A stretch of DNA of 64,000 bases from contig NZ_MDJD01000043.1 of assembly GCF_001747085.1 (NCBI RefSeq), forward strand, positions 124,001 to 188,000, given 5' to 3'. Below, piece by piece: positions 43,933 through 52,112 of the stretch (its first letter is position 1; the number at the start of each line of letters is the position of its first letter). This stretch comes from Flavivirga aquatica. GTDB lineage: Bacteria; Bacteroidota; Bacteroidia; Flavobacteriales; Flavobacteriaceae. Under the pieces are notes generated by a model that worked only from the letters and a program-made list of their open reading frames with translations, was not told the origin of the DNA and did no database searches. The translations under genes were made by a program, and so were the position numbers.

Positions 43933-46900
43933 TTAAAAGTTTAATCCTGCTTTAAATCCGAAACTTCTAGTTGTTGCATAACTTAAGTCTTCTACACCGC
44001 TAACAAAACCGTTACCTTGTACAGCAATTTGTTCTGGATCGAAGTGTGGGTTTTCGGTAATAGCAAAAAGATTATTTCCTGTAATAGATAAACTTAAGTC
44101 AGCGCCTTTTTTTAGACCTAAGAAGCCATTTTTTAATTTAAAATCGTATCCAATTGAAAATTGGCGTAGTTTTAAGAAAGAAGCATCGTATACATTATTT
44201 TCTTCATGATTTCTATCGTAAAATTGGCGGTAGTAACTTTCTGCAGATACAGAAACAGTATTAGGTTGCCCTGTTGTTTGTTTTACACCTTGGGCTACAA
44301 TACCAGAAGTTGGTCTAAAAGCTGTTTCGGCTAGTTGCCCGCCCACATTACCTAAAGCACGTGTTCTAGATACAATTTCGCCACCTTGTCTCCAATCAAA
44401 TAAAAAGTTTAAGTTCCAGTTTTTATAATTAAAATTATTATTCCAACCTAGTGTGAAATCTGGATTGTAATTACCTAATTTTTTTAAGTTACTATCTGCT
44501 ATATATCTACCATTATCGTCAATAATAAACTCGCCATTATCATTTTTTAAATAGCCTGTTCCATAAAAATCTCCAATACGTCCGCCTTCTTCTACTTGAA
44601 ACCAAACGGTTTGGTTAGCACTATCGTAAATTCTGCTGTAAGCTAAAGTTAAGCGACCTGCTTCTTGAGGTAAATTTTTAATAGTTGAACGGTTGGTTGC
44701 AAAATTAAAAGTGGTATTCCATTTAAAATTTTCATTTTTAATAGGTGTTACTCCAAGAATAATTTCAACACCTTGTGTGTTTACTTTTCCACCATTAACA
44801 ACTTGTTGGTTGTAACCCGATGATATGGTTATGGGTAATGATATAATTTGATCTTTAGTTGTGGCATTATAATATGTAAAGTCAAAACTTAAAAGGTCTT
44901 TAAAAAAGCGTAAATCGGCACCTACTTCATAACTTGTTGTTTGTTCTGGTTTTAAATTAGCGTTTGGAATAAAATCTTGATCGCTAAATGTTGGTTGTCC
45001 GTTAAAAGGTGTTTGAGATACAAAAGCACCAGAAGTTTGGTATGGACTAGTATCATTTCCAACTTGAGCTACACTGGCACGTAATTTTGCAAATGAAAAT
45101 ATACTTGGTAGTTCTGTTGCATTTGATAAAACAAAACTGGTTGAAACTGAAGGGTAAAAGAAAGAAGTACCACTAACAGAAAAAGGAGTAGCTAAAGCAC
45201 TAGACCAATCGTTTCTACCTGTAATATCTAAAAATAAGAAGTTTTTATAACCAAATTTTGCAATACCGTATATTGAGTTGATTCGTTTTTTACTTTCAAA
45301 TTGAAAGGCTTCGATAGGGGAAGCTGCATTGTTTAGATTAAAGATTCCTGGTTGTGCTAAATTTACAGTTTGTAATTGTTTTGTGGATGCAGTTTGGTCT
45401 AAACGATTTCCACCTAGTGAGACATCAAAAGAAATGTTGTTAAACGTATTGTTGTAATTAATTAAGAAATCTGTATTTACTTCTCTGTATTTTACATCAT
45501 GTTCTGCATAACCTCCATTTTTAAAACGGTTACTGCTAAAGTTTCTTCTAAATTGGCGTGTTTCGCTACTGTAATCCATTCCAGATCTTAAAGAAACACT
45601 TAAATGGTTTGTAAGTTGTTGTTTTAAAGAAATGTTTCCAAATATACGATCACGCTCAAATGAGTTTCTGTTTTCTAATAAAATAAAATATGGATTATCA
45701 AAAAAGGTATAGTTAAATGAATATTGTTGTATGCCTTCTAATCCTGGTTGCCAGTAATTCCTTAAACTGTTTGTGTTTAATGAACGTGATCCCCAAGCTA
45801 CTAATGAATAATTAACGTTTTCACTACCATAACCGTTTGACGGTCTGTTATCGCTATTTGAATTTACATAACTAAAAGATGTTGCAATATTTGTTTTTTC
45901 TGAAGGTTTAAAATTAAGTTTAGCAGAAATGGTTTGTCTGGCTAAGTTTACGCCAGGAATAATAGATTCACTTCTTAAATCTGTAAATGATAATCTGTAA
46001 TTTCCAGAGTTAAACCCGTTAGAAATAGCAACATTGTTAGTGGTGGTAACTCCCGTTTTATAAAAATCTTTTAGATTGTTAGGGTTCGAGTTAAAAGGAG
46101 TTGCTGTGATAGGTAAACCATTGTAAAGAGCTGTATCACCTCCACGAACAGTGTTCCCATTAGGCAATTGTACAGGGCTATCAAATTGAGGGATTAAAAT
46201 ACCAGCATCTAAACGTGGTCCCCAAGAGTAGGTAATGTTATCGCTAATTCCTGCACCAAGCCCATCTATAAATTCAAATTTTCCAGATTGACCTTGTCCA
46301 TATTCGTTTTGAAATTCGGGTAATTTAAAAGCTGAGTCTATAGAAATTGAGGTATTTATGTTAACACTAAAGCCTTTCTTTTTACTACCATCTTTAGTTT
46401 TAATAACAATTACACCGTTTGAAGCTCTGGTACCATAAAGTGCTGCGGCACTTGGACCTTTTAAAACAGTAACAGATTCAATATCGTCTGGGTTTACTTC
46501 CATAGCGCCATTACCAAAGTCAATTTCTTGAAATCCAGCGGCTGCTTCGTTAGTTGTATTAAATATGGTTTCGTTATTAATAGGAATACCGTCTACTACA
46601 AAAAGTGGGTTGTTGTTAGAGAAAGAAGATTCTCCTCGAATGGTTATTTTAGATGAAGATCCAACACCTGTTGCTCCTTGTGTAACTGTAACTCCTGCTA
46701 GTTTTCCTTGTAAGTTATCAAGAAAATTAACTGTTTTTACTTTTGTTAAGCTTTCAGATTTTATGTTTTGTACTACATAACCAAGTTCTTTGGTTTCTCT
46801 TTCTAGTCCTAATGCGGTAACAACTATTTGGTCTAAACTTGTAATGTCTTCTTTTAAGGCAATATTAATTACGGAAGCATTTCCAATTGTTATAATTTGT

Positions 46901-47124
46901 GTTTCGTAACCTAGATATGAGAATTTTAATGGACTTGATTTAGAGGATACTTGAATAGTGTATTTTCCGTTTTCATTAGAGATTGTTCCATTGTTATTGT
47001 TGGTTATATTAACAAAAGGTAATGGAGTGCCGTTGGATGCATCTGTTATTGTTCCTGTAATAGTTATTTGAGCATGAGCTATACCTGCAAAGGCAAGCAT
47101 CATGTAAAATATTATGTGCTTCAT
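43933..47124 (-). CDS. SusC/RagA-like TonB-dependent receptor
   Basis: 1063 aa, full length. Signal peptide about 1-18, CarboxypepD_reg-like domain about 20-105 (TITGTITDASNGTPLPFVNI), TonB box region ITSLDQIVVTALG, a plug with LFVVDGIPI, VTVLKGPSAAALYG and ASNGVIVIKTK, then a 22-strand barrel ending FGFKAGLNF. It lies directly after the arsS/second-TIGR04282 genes in the arsenosugar region with only 60 bases between, so it is probably co-transcribed with them. The inverted repeat ATCTGAA (47154-47160) / TTCAGAT (47168-47174) lies in that gap. Confidence 0.94.
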   Translation of the reverse strand: MKHIIFYMMLAFAGIAHAQITITGTITDASNGTPLPFVNITNNNNGTISNENGKYTIQVSSKSSPLKFSYLGYETQIITIGNASVINIALKEDITSLDQIVVTALGLERETKELGYVVQNIKSESLTKVKTVNFLDNLQGKLAGVTVTQGATGVGSSSKITIRGESSFSNNNPLFVVDGIPINNETIFNTTNEAAAGFQEIDFGNGAMEVNPDDIESVTVLKGPSAAALYGTRASNGVIVIKTKDGSKKKGFSVNINTSISIDSAFKLPEFQNEYGQGQSGKFEFIDGLGAGISDNITYSWGPRLDAGILIPQFDSPVQLPNGNTVRGGDTALYNGLPITATPFNSNPNNLKDFYKTGVTTTNNVAISNGFNSGNYRLSFTDLRSESIIPGVNLARQTISAKLNFKPSEKTNIATSFSYVNSNSDNRPSNGYGSENVNYSLVAWGSRSLNTNSLRNYWQPGLEGIQQYSFNYTFFDNPYFILLENRNSFERDRIFGNISLKQQLTNHLSVSLRSGMDYSSETRQFRRNFSSNRFKNGGYAEHDVKYREVNTDFLINYNNTFNNISFDVSLGGNRLDQTASTKQLQTVNLAQPGIFNLNNAASPIEAFQFESKKRINSIYGIAKFGYKNFLFLDITGRNDWSSALATPFSVSGTSFFYPSVSTSFVLSNATELPSIFSFAKLRASVAQVGNDTSPYQTSGAFVSQTPFNGQPTFSDQDFIPNANLKPEQTTSYEVGADLRFFKDLLSFDFTYYNATTKDQIISLPITISSGYNQQVVNGGKVNTQGVEIILGVTPIKNENFKWNTTFNFATNRSTIKNLPQEAGRLTLAYSRIYDSANQTVWFQVEEGGRIGDFYGTGYLKNDNGEFIIDDNGRYIADSNLKKLGNYNPDFTLGWNNNFNYKNWNLNFLFDWRQGGEIVSRTRALGNVGGQLAETAFRPTSGIVAQGVKQTTGQPNTVSVSAESYYRQFYDRNHEENNVYDASFLKLRQFSIGYDFKLKNGFLGLKKGADLSLSITGNNLFAITENPHFDPEQIAVQGNGFVSGVEDLSYATTRSFGFKAGLNF

Positions 47125-47184
47125 TTAATGTAATTAAAAAATTGAAAAGATATATCTGAAAATAAAATTCAGATTGAGAGTATT

Positions 47185-47871
47185 TTAGATATGATTTGTA
47201 ATAGGAGAGCCTTTATTAAATTGAAGGTTTAATATGGGGTTTTTAATAGAAATATAAAAAGTTGAAATAATTCTTTTTTCTAGAAAAAGATATAATTTAA
47301 GAAGCTTTTTTATGGTTTTTGAAAGCGTTCTAAAATTATTGATAATTGTTTTAACATCTGCTGCAGAATCAATATCTGTTAATGTTTCTAAATAGCAAAT
47401 GTTTATTTTTTTTGAAGCATTTAATTTAGAAATACTTCTATTTAATTGAGAGGTTTGCCAGGGTAATTTTAAAAATATATCTGCATTAAATTGAGATTTT
47501 TTAAGTCCCATAAGGTAAAAACCACCATCTGTAGATGGCCCTAAAACAAGGTTGTGCTTTTGTAATAGGTGAGCTGTTTTAAGAATATGTTTTGTAGTTA
47601 AGTGTGGGGTATCGTTCCCTATGGTTATAACTGTATTATATCCTTTGTTGTATGTTGTTTGTATGGCGTTGGTAAAACGTTCTCCAAAAGAATTGCCAAC
47701 TTGTTGATTTTCGGAAAAAATAAAATAAGGTAGCCCAGTTTTTTTTATAATACTTAATGTACGAGCATTAAGTGCTGCAAATACATCTTTAGAATATTGA
47801 AATGGTTTTGAAACCGCTTCTTTTTCGGCAGAATTCGCAAAAATTAATATGGCTACTTTACCTTCTTTCAT
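47185..47871 (-). CDS. TIGR04282-like protein, diverged second copy
   Basis: 228 aa. The C-terminal half of the motif set is intact (GNDTPHL, GPSTDGGFYLMGL, PWQTSQLNRS, DIDSAADV), matching the protein at 39209-39814. The N-terminal glycine-rich motif RNPELGKCKTRL of the partner is replaced by FANSAEKEAVSKPF, so the usual nucleotide-binding loop is lost. It may form a heteromer with the complete copy or have a changed role. It lies 2 bases after arsS. Confidence 0.82.
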   Translation of the reverse strand: MKEGKVAILIFANSAEKEAVSKPFQYSKDVFAALNARTLSIIKKTGLPYFIFSENQQVGNSFGERFTNAIQTTYNKGYNTVITIGNDTPHLTTKHILKTAHLLQKHNLVLGPSTDGGFYLMGLKKSQFNADIFLKLPWQTSQLNRSISKLNASKKINICYLETLTDIDSAADVKTIINNFRTLSKTIKKLLKLYLFLEKRIISTFYISIKNPILNLQFNKGSPITNHI

Positions 47872-47873
47872 AA

Positions 47874-48929
47874 TTATGCAACAACACCTTGACAGCTACT
47901 TCCTGCTCCAGCTGTACAGCCATAACAGTGTTGAGAAATAACAATGTTTCGGCCTTCTAATAGTTCTTCATTATATTCTGAAATGTGTTTTGCTTTGCTA
48001 TTTACTGGCAGACCTAGCATTTGATTAAAGTCGCAGTCGAATAAATAGCCATCCCAACTTATTGATAAGGTGTTTGTGCACATTACGTTTTCTACTGCGG
48101 CTGGGTTGTAGGCTTCAACTAAAGCATACATGTAATCTTCGTAATTTTCTGAGGCTATTAAATAATCTAAAAATCTGGAGATTGGTAAATTAGTAATGGC
48201 AAATAAATTATGAAATTGAATGCTAAAATCTTCCATTAACCCTTTTTTAAAATCTTTTTCCATGGCCATTTGGTCTCCTGGTAAAAAGGCTCCAGATGGG
48301 TTGTAAACTAAATCTAAACGTAAGTCGCTATCTGGCATACCGTAACCTACGGCGTTTAATTCTTGAAGGGCTTTTATGGATTTATCGAAAACACCATCGC
48401 CACGTTGTTTATCTGTTTTACCTCGAGTCCAATGTGGCATTGAGCTAACTACGTGTACATTGTGTTTTTTAAAGAATTCTGGTAAATCGTAATATTTTTT
48501 ATTGGCTCTAATTATGGTTAGGTTAGAGCGTACAATAAAATCTTTAATACCGGCTTTAGCGGCTTCTTCTACAAACCATCTAAAATCTGGATTCATTTCT
48601 GGTGCGCCTCCTGTTAAATCTAAGGTATGCGCTCCTGTGTTTTTTATAACTTCCAGGCATTGTTGCATGGTTTCGCGGGTCATGATTTCTTTTCTATCTG
48701 GACCGGCATCGACATGGCAATGCTCGCAAACTTGGTTACACATGTAGCCAACGTTTATTTGAAGTATTTCTAACTTTTTAGCTTTTAATGGAAACTGATT
48801 AGTTTCGGCTATTTTATCTTTAAATGTTGGTAATTCGCCATTTTGGAAAATACCGTTTGATAAAATTTGCAGTTGTCTATTGCTATTTGCTAAATCGCTT
48901 TCGCGTTTTTTTAAGGACTTTGTTGCCAT
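47874..48929 (-). CDS. arsS: Arsenosugar biosynthesis radical SAM protein ArsS
   Basis: 351 aa. Radical SAM motif CNQVCEHCHVDAGP with Cys64, Cys68 and Cys71 for the 4Fe-4S cluster, GGAPEMNP SAM-contact, and a C-terminal DUF3641-type region with CTNTLSISWDGYLFDCDFNQ and HCYGCTAGAGSSCQG. ArsS joins the 5'-deoxyadenosyl group of SAM to dimethylarsenite, forming the arsenic-carbon bond of arsenosugars. It is separated from the AhpD-like gene upstream by a REP-like repeat. Confidence 0.93.
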   Translation of the reverse strand: MATKSLKKRESDLANSNRQLQILSNGIFQNGELPTFKDKIAETNQFPLKAKKLEILQINVGYMCNQVCEHCHVDAGPDRKEIMTRETMQQCLEVIKNTGAHTLDLTGGAPEMNPDFRWFVEEAAKAGIKDFIVRSNLTIIRANKKYYDLPEFFKKHNVHVVSSMPHWTRGKTDKQRGDGVFDKSIKALQELNAVGYGMPDSDLRLDLVYNPSGAFLPGDQMAMEKDFKKGLMEDFSIQFHNLFAITNLPISRFLDYLIASENYEDYMYALVEAYNPAAVENVMCTNTLSISWDGYLFDCDFNQMLGLPVNSKAKHISEYNEELLEGRNIVISQHCYGCTAGAGSSCQGVVA

Positions 48930-48976
48930 TAATTAGTTTTTGTCTTTTTTGTTCGTGTAAAAAAATATAGTTTCTG

Positions 48977-49134
48977 GCTTTGCGTTAGGGATTGAAGCGG
49001 CATCCTTTTTAAATTAAACTAAAAATTAATTTGGTTTTAGCTTTAAGTAGTTGGTAGATAACCATGTTGTTGGATGCTTACAATAATGTTTTAAAAAGAT
49101 AAAGCGGAAAGCCCGACCCTTGGGTAACGCCCTT
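48977..49134. repeat. REP-like folded intergenic repeat, copy 2
   Basis: Begins GGCTTTGCGTTAGGGATTG, AAGCGGCATCCTTTTT and ends AAAGCGGAAAGCCCGACCCT, then TGGGTAACGCCC. It matches copy 1 (18854-18945) in both outer blocks, with a longer unrelated centre of about 70 bases. GGCTT pairs with AAGCC and GCGTTA with TAACGC. It lies inside the arsenosugar region, between the AhpD-like gene and arsS. Confidence 0.7.
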
Positions 49135-49137
49135 ATA

Positions 49138-49473
49138 CTAGCCGTCTAATTTATTTACTTTATTCATCATTTGTACGCCATGTACTAGGGTTGCTCCACT
49201 TTTTATGGCTGCTCCTACATGTATGGCTTCCATCATTTCTTCTTTAGTAACGCCGCGTTGTAAGCCGTCTTTAGTGTAGGCGTCTATGCAATAAGGGCAT
49301 TGTTCTGTGTGGGCAACGGCTAAGGCAATTAACGATTTTTCTCTGGCCGTAAGTGCGCCTTCTTCGAAAACTTTACCGTAGTACTCGAAAAACTTGTTGC
49401 CTAATTCTTCATTCCATTCTGTGATTTTTCCAAATTTTCTTAGGTCTGATGGATCGTAATATGTTTTTTGCAT
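49138..49473 (-). CDS. Arsenosugar-associated AhpD/CMD-like protein
   Basis: 111 aa, carboxymuconolactone-decarboxylase/AhpD fold. The helix TAREKSLIALAVAHTEQCPY and CPYCIDAYTKDG carry the CxxC (Cys-Pro-Tyr-Cys) peroxidase-like pair; AIHVGAAIKSGATLVHG completes the family pattern. It is annotated in similar clusters as an arsenosugar-biosynthesis-associated peroxidase-like protein. It is the first gene of the minus-strand cluster, behind a possible operator (49507-49542). Confidence 0.88.
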   Translation of the reverse strand: MQKTYYDPSDLRKFGKITEWNEELGNKFFEYYGKVFEEGALTAREKSLIALAVAHTEQCPYCIDAYTKDGLQRGVTKEEMMEAIHVGAAIKSGATLVHGVQMMNKVNKLDG

Positions 49474-49489
49474 GTTGTAAATTTTGGAC

Positions 49490-49497
49490 TAAAGATA
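49490..49497 (-). promoter_or_regulatory. Possible -7 element of the arsenosugar cluster
   Basis: TATCTTTA on the minus strand, seven of eight matches to TAnnTTTG, which would start transcription about 10 bases before the AhpD-like ATG at 49473. The large inverted repeat lies directly upstream. Confidence 0.4.
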
Positions 49498-49506
49498 TAA
49501 ATCTAA

Positions 49507-49542
49507 TTTGTTAAGTCGAGAAGTTTAAAGTGACTTAACAAA
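49507..49542. promoter_or_regulatory. Operator-like 11-bp inverted repeat at the arsenosugar cluster
   Basis: TTTGTTAAGTC (49507-49517) and GACTTAACAAA (49532-49542) are perfect complements with a 14-base spacer. The site lies 34-69 bases upstream of the AhpD-like start and overlaps the -33 region of the proposed promoter, the place for a repressor. No regulator gene is visible in the window. The right arm overlaps the start of the terminator hairpin of the neighbouring acyl-CoA dehydrogenase gene by 2 bases. Confidence 0.5.
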
Positions 49543-49583
49543 AAATGCTGAAAATATTTTATTAAATATTATTCAGCATTTTT
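49541..49583 (-). terminator. Terminator after the acyl-CoA dehydrogenase gene
   Basis: AAAAATGCTGAA (49541-49552) with TTCAGCATTTTT (49572-49583); the loop itself continues the pairing (AATATTT/AAATATT). T-run on the minus strand. Confidence 0.75.
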
Positions 49584-49642
49584 AAATGTTAAAAAGGGTT
49601 GGTTACTATAATAGTCCTTTTTGAGGCAACAAAAGTAATACT

Positions 49643-50785
49643 TTAATCCTTTAAAACATTTCTAGATATTACAATTTTTTGAATTTCTGAAGTTCCTTCG
49701 TAAATTTGTGTGATTTTAGCATCACGCATTAAGCGTTCTACATGATATTCTTTTACAAAACCATTACCTCCATGTATTTGTACAGCTTCGACAGTGTGTT
49801 CCATAGCTGTTTTAGAGGCATATAATTTTGCCATAGCGCTAGAGAAATCATAACTATTGCCTTGGTCTTTGTCCCATGCTGCTTTCATTACCAAGTGTCT
49901 TGAAGCTTCAATGTCTGTAATCATATCTGCTAGTTTGAAAGCTATGGCTTGATGGTTGCAAATTTCTGTACCAAAGGCTTTTCGTTCTTTTGAGTATTTT
50001 AAAGCTAATTCGTAAGCGCCCGATGCTATGCCTAAGGCTTGAGCTGCTATACCTATACGACCTCCAGAAAGAGTTTTCATAGCAAATTTAAAGCCAAAGC
50101 CATCTTCTCCAATCCTATTTTCTTTTGGTACTTTTACATCGTTAAATTGAAGTGTGTGTGTGTCGCTTCCTCGGATTCCTAATTTATCTTCTTTAGGACC
50201 TATGTGAAATCCTTCTGCACCTTTTTCAATAATAAAGGCATTTATGCCACGGTGTCCTTTATCTCTATCTGTTTGGGCAATGACTAAATATACGTCTGCT
50301 CGACCACCGTTGGTTATCCAGTTTTTTGTGCCATTAATAATGTAGTGATCGCCTTTATCTATGGCTGTTGTTTTTTGTGAAGTGGCATCGCTACCAGCTT
50401 CGGGTTCACTTAAACAAAAGGCTCCAATAAATTCGCCTGTAGCTAATTTTGTTAAATATTTTTGTTTTTGTTCTTCAGAGCCATAAGCTTCTATACCATA
50501 ACAAACTAATGAGTTATTTACAGATACTATTACAGATGCAGAGGCGTCTATTTTTGATAGTTCTTCCATAATTAAAACATAAGAAATAGTATCCATACCA
50601 CTTCCACCATATTTTGGGTCTACCATAATGCCAAGAAAACCTAAGTCTCCCATTTTTTTTACCAATTCATTAGGAAAGTGTTGTTTTTCATCACGTTCAA
50701 TAACACCTGGTAGTAATTCTGTTTGTGCAAAATCGCGAGCAGCATCGCGAATCATAATGTGTTCTTCTGAAAGGTTAAAATCCAT
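49643..50785 (-). CDS. Short-chain-type acyl-CoA dehydrogenase
   Basis: 380 aa, full length. Seen: FCLSEPEAGSDA, GTKNWITNGG, the FAD/substrate contact KLGIRGSDTHTL, and RLMRDAKITQIYEGTSEIQ, which holds the catalytic Glu of the short/medium-chain enzymes. It oxidises acyl-CoA to enoyl-CoA, passing electrons to ETF. It has its own promoter (50826-50856) and terminator and is not part of the arsenosugar region. Confidence 0.95.
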   Translation of the reverse strand: MDFNLSEEHIMIRDAARDFAQTELLPGVIERDEKQHFPNELVKKMGDLGFLGIMVDPKYGGSGMDTISYVLIMEELSKIDASASVIVSVNNSLVCYGIEAYGSEEQKQKYLTKLATGEFIGAFCLSEPEAGSDATSQKTTAIDKGDHYIINGTKNWITNGGRADVYLVIAQTDRDKGHRGINAFIIEKGAEGFHIGPKEDKLGIRGSDTHTLQFNDVKVPKENRIGEDGFGFKFAMKTLSGGRIGIAAQALGIASGAYELALKYSKERKAFGTEICNHQAIAFKLADMITDIEASRHLVMKAAWDKDQGNSYDFSSAMAKLYASKTAMEHTVEAVQIHGGNGFVKEYHVERLMRDAKITQIYEGTSEIQKIVISRNVLKD

Positions 50786-50825
50786 AATTCTTAAATATAA
50801 TGTTGATTTGATGAATGAATATTCG

Positions 50826-50856
50826 CAAATATAGCTTTTTAGTGTAAATTTTTCAA
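50826..50856 (-). promoter_or_regulatory. Promoter of the acyl-CoA dehydrogenase gene
   Basis: Minus strand: TTG, 20 bases, TATATTTG, a full match to the Bacteroidota consensus. The transcription start would be near 50819, giving a leader of about 34 bases. Confidence 0.6.
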
Positions 50857-50881
50857 TTAGGATTGCTATTTTTGCTACGAA

Positions 50882-51946
50882 ATGAAAAAAAAAGAATACA
50901 GTGTTATAGGGGTGATGTCTGGAACGTCTTTAGACGGAATAGATTTAGTAGAAGTTAAATTTTATATAGATAATACATGGCATTTTGAGGTTATTTGTGC
51001 AGAGACTGTGAGCTATACTCAAAAATGGTATGATACTTTAAAAGGTTTAGTGTCTTGTTCTTTTGAAGAATTACAAAAGATAGACGAAGCTTATACAGAT
51101 TATCTGGCAATTATTATTAAAAATTTCATCGTTAAAAATAATATAGATAGTATTGATTTAGTCTGTTCGCATGGACATACAGCGTTACACCAGCCAGAAA
51201 AAAAAATAACTTATCAAATAGGAAATAGACCTAAGCTTGCTAAATTATTAAATGAGCAGTTGGTTTGCGATTTTAGAGTGCAAGATGTTGAGTATGGTGG
51301 TCAAGGTGCGCCATTAGTGCCTATTGGAGATGAATTGTTGTTTTCTAAATATGATTTTTGTTTAAACTTAGGTGGTTTTGCAAATATTTCTACTAAAATT
51401 AATACGTCTCGAATAGCTTATGATATTTGTCCGGTAAATATTGTATTGAATCATTATGTAAAAACTTTAGAGGTTAATTATGATGATAAAGGAGGTATTG
51501 CCTCAACTGGTATTTTAAATGATGAATTACTAGAGGCTTTAAATGCTTTAGATTTTTATGAAGAAGTATATCCTAAATCGCTAGGCTTAGAATGGGTTAA
51601 TACATTTATTTTTCCTTTAATAGATCGTTTTCAATTAGAAATAAAAGATATTCTAAAAACTTGTGTTGAACATATTGCTATTCAAATTGCTTCAGAAATA
51701 AATAAAAAAAATAGAGCTACGGTATTAATTACTGGGGGAGGTGTTTATAATGAGTATCTTATAAATAGACTTAAAGCACACTCAAAAAAAGCACTTATTA
51801 TACCAACAAATGAAATTGTAGAGTTTAAAGAGGCTATAATTTTTGGGTTTCTTGGAGTTTTAAAATTAAGAAATGAGGTTAATTGTTTGAAAACAGTTAC
51901 AGGTGCTATTCAAGACCATAGTTCTGGTAAGATATTCCTTCCTTAA
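50882..51946 (+). CDS. anmK: Anhydro-N-acetylmuramic acid kinase
   Basis: 354 aa, full length. It phosphorylates and opens 1,6-anhydroMurNAc in peptidoglycan recycling. Seen: VIGVMSGTSLDGIDLVEV, VCSHGHTALHQPE, VCDFRVQDVEYGGQGAPLVP with the catalytic Asp, LNLGGFANIS and ITGGGVYNEYL. A TATTTTTG element ends only 7 bases before the start codon, so its mRNA may be almost leaderless. Confidence 0.95.
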   Translation: MKKKEYSVIGVMSGTSLDGIDLVEVKFYIDNTWHFEVICAETVSYTQKWYDTLKGLVSCSFEELQKIDEAYTDYLAIIIKNFIVKNNIDSIDLVCSHGHTALHQPEKKITYQIGNRPKLAKLLNEQLVCDFRVQDVEYGGQGAPLVPIGDELLFSKYDFCLNLGGFANISTKINTSRIAYDICPVNIVLNHYVKTLEVNYDDKGGIASTGILNDELLEALNALDFYEEVYPKSLGLEWVNTFIFPLIDRFQLEIKDILKTCVEHIAIQIASEINKKNRATVLITGGGVYNEYLINRLKAHSKKALIIPTNEIVEFKEAIIFGFLGVLKLRNEVNCLKTVTGAIQDHSSGKIFLP

Positions 51947-51985
51947 AAATAATAAAAAATTAATCTTAATGGTTTTTTAGTTTTT

Positions 51986-51993
51986 TATATTTG
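51986..51993 (+). promoter_or_regulatory. Possible -7 element before the dehydrogenase gene
   Basis: TATATTTG, an exact TAnnTTTG match, about 120 bases before the dehydrogenase ATG; no good TTG lies at the expected distance upstream. A long leader would result. Confidence 0.35.
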
Positions 51994-52112
51994 TGACATT
52001 AATAATTTAAAATACTTTTTAGAATGACTCAACTATAGCTACGCTTAAATATACCTTCCAGATATATATTTATAGAATATGTTAAAAAAGAATCAAAAAA
52101 AAAGTATAAAAA

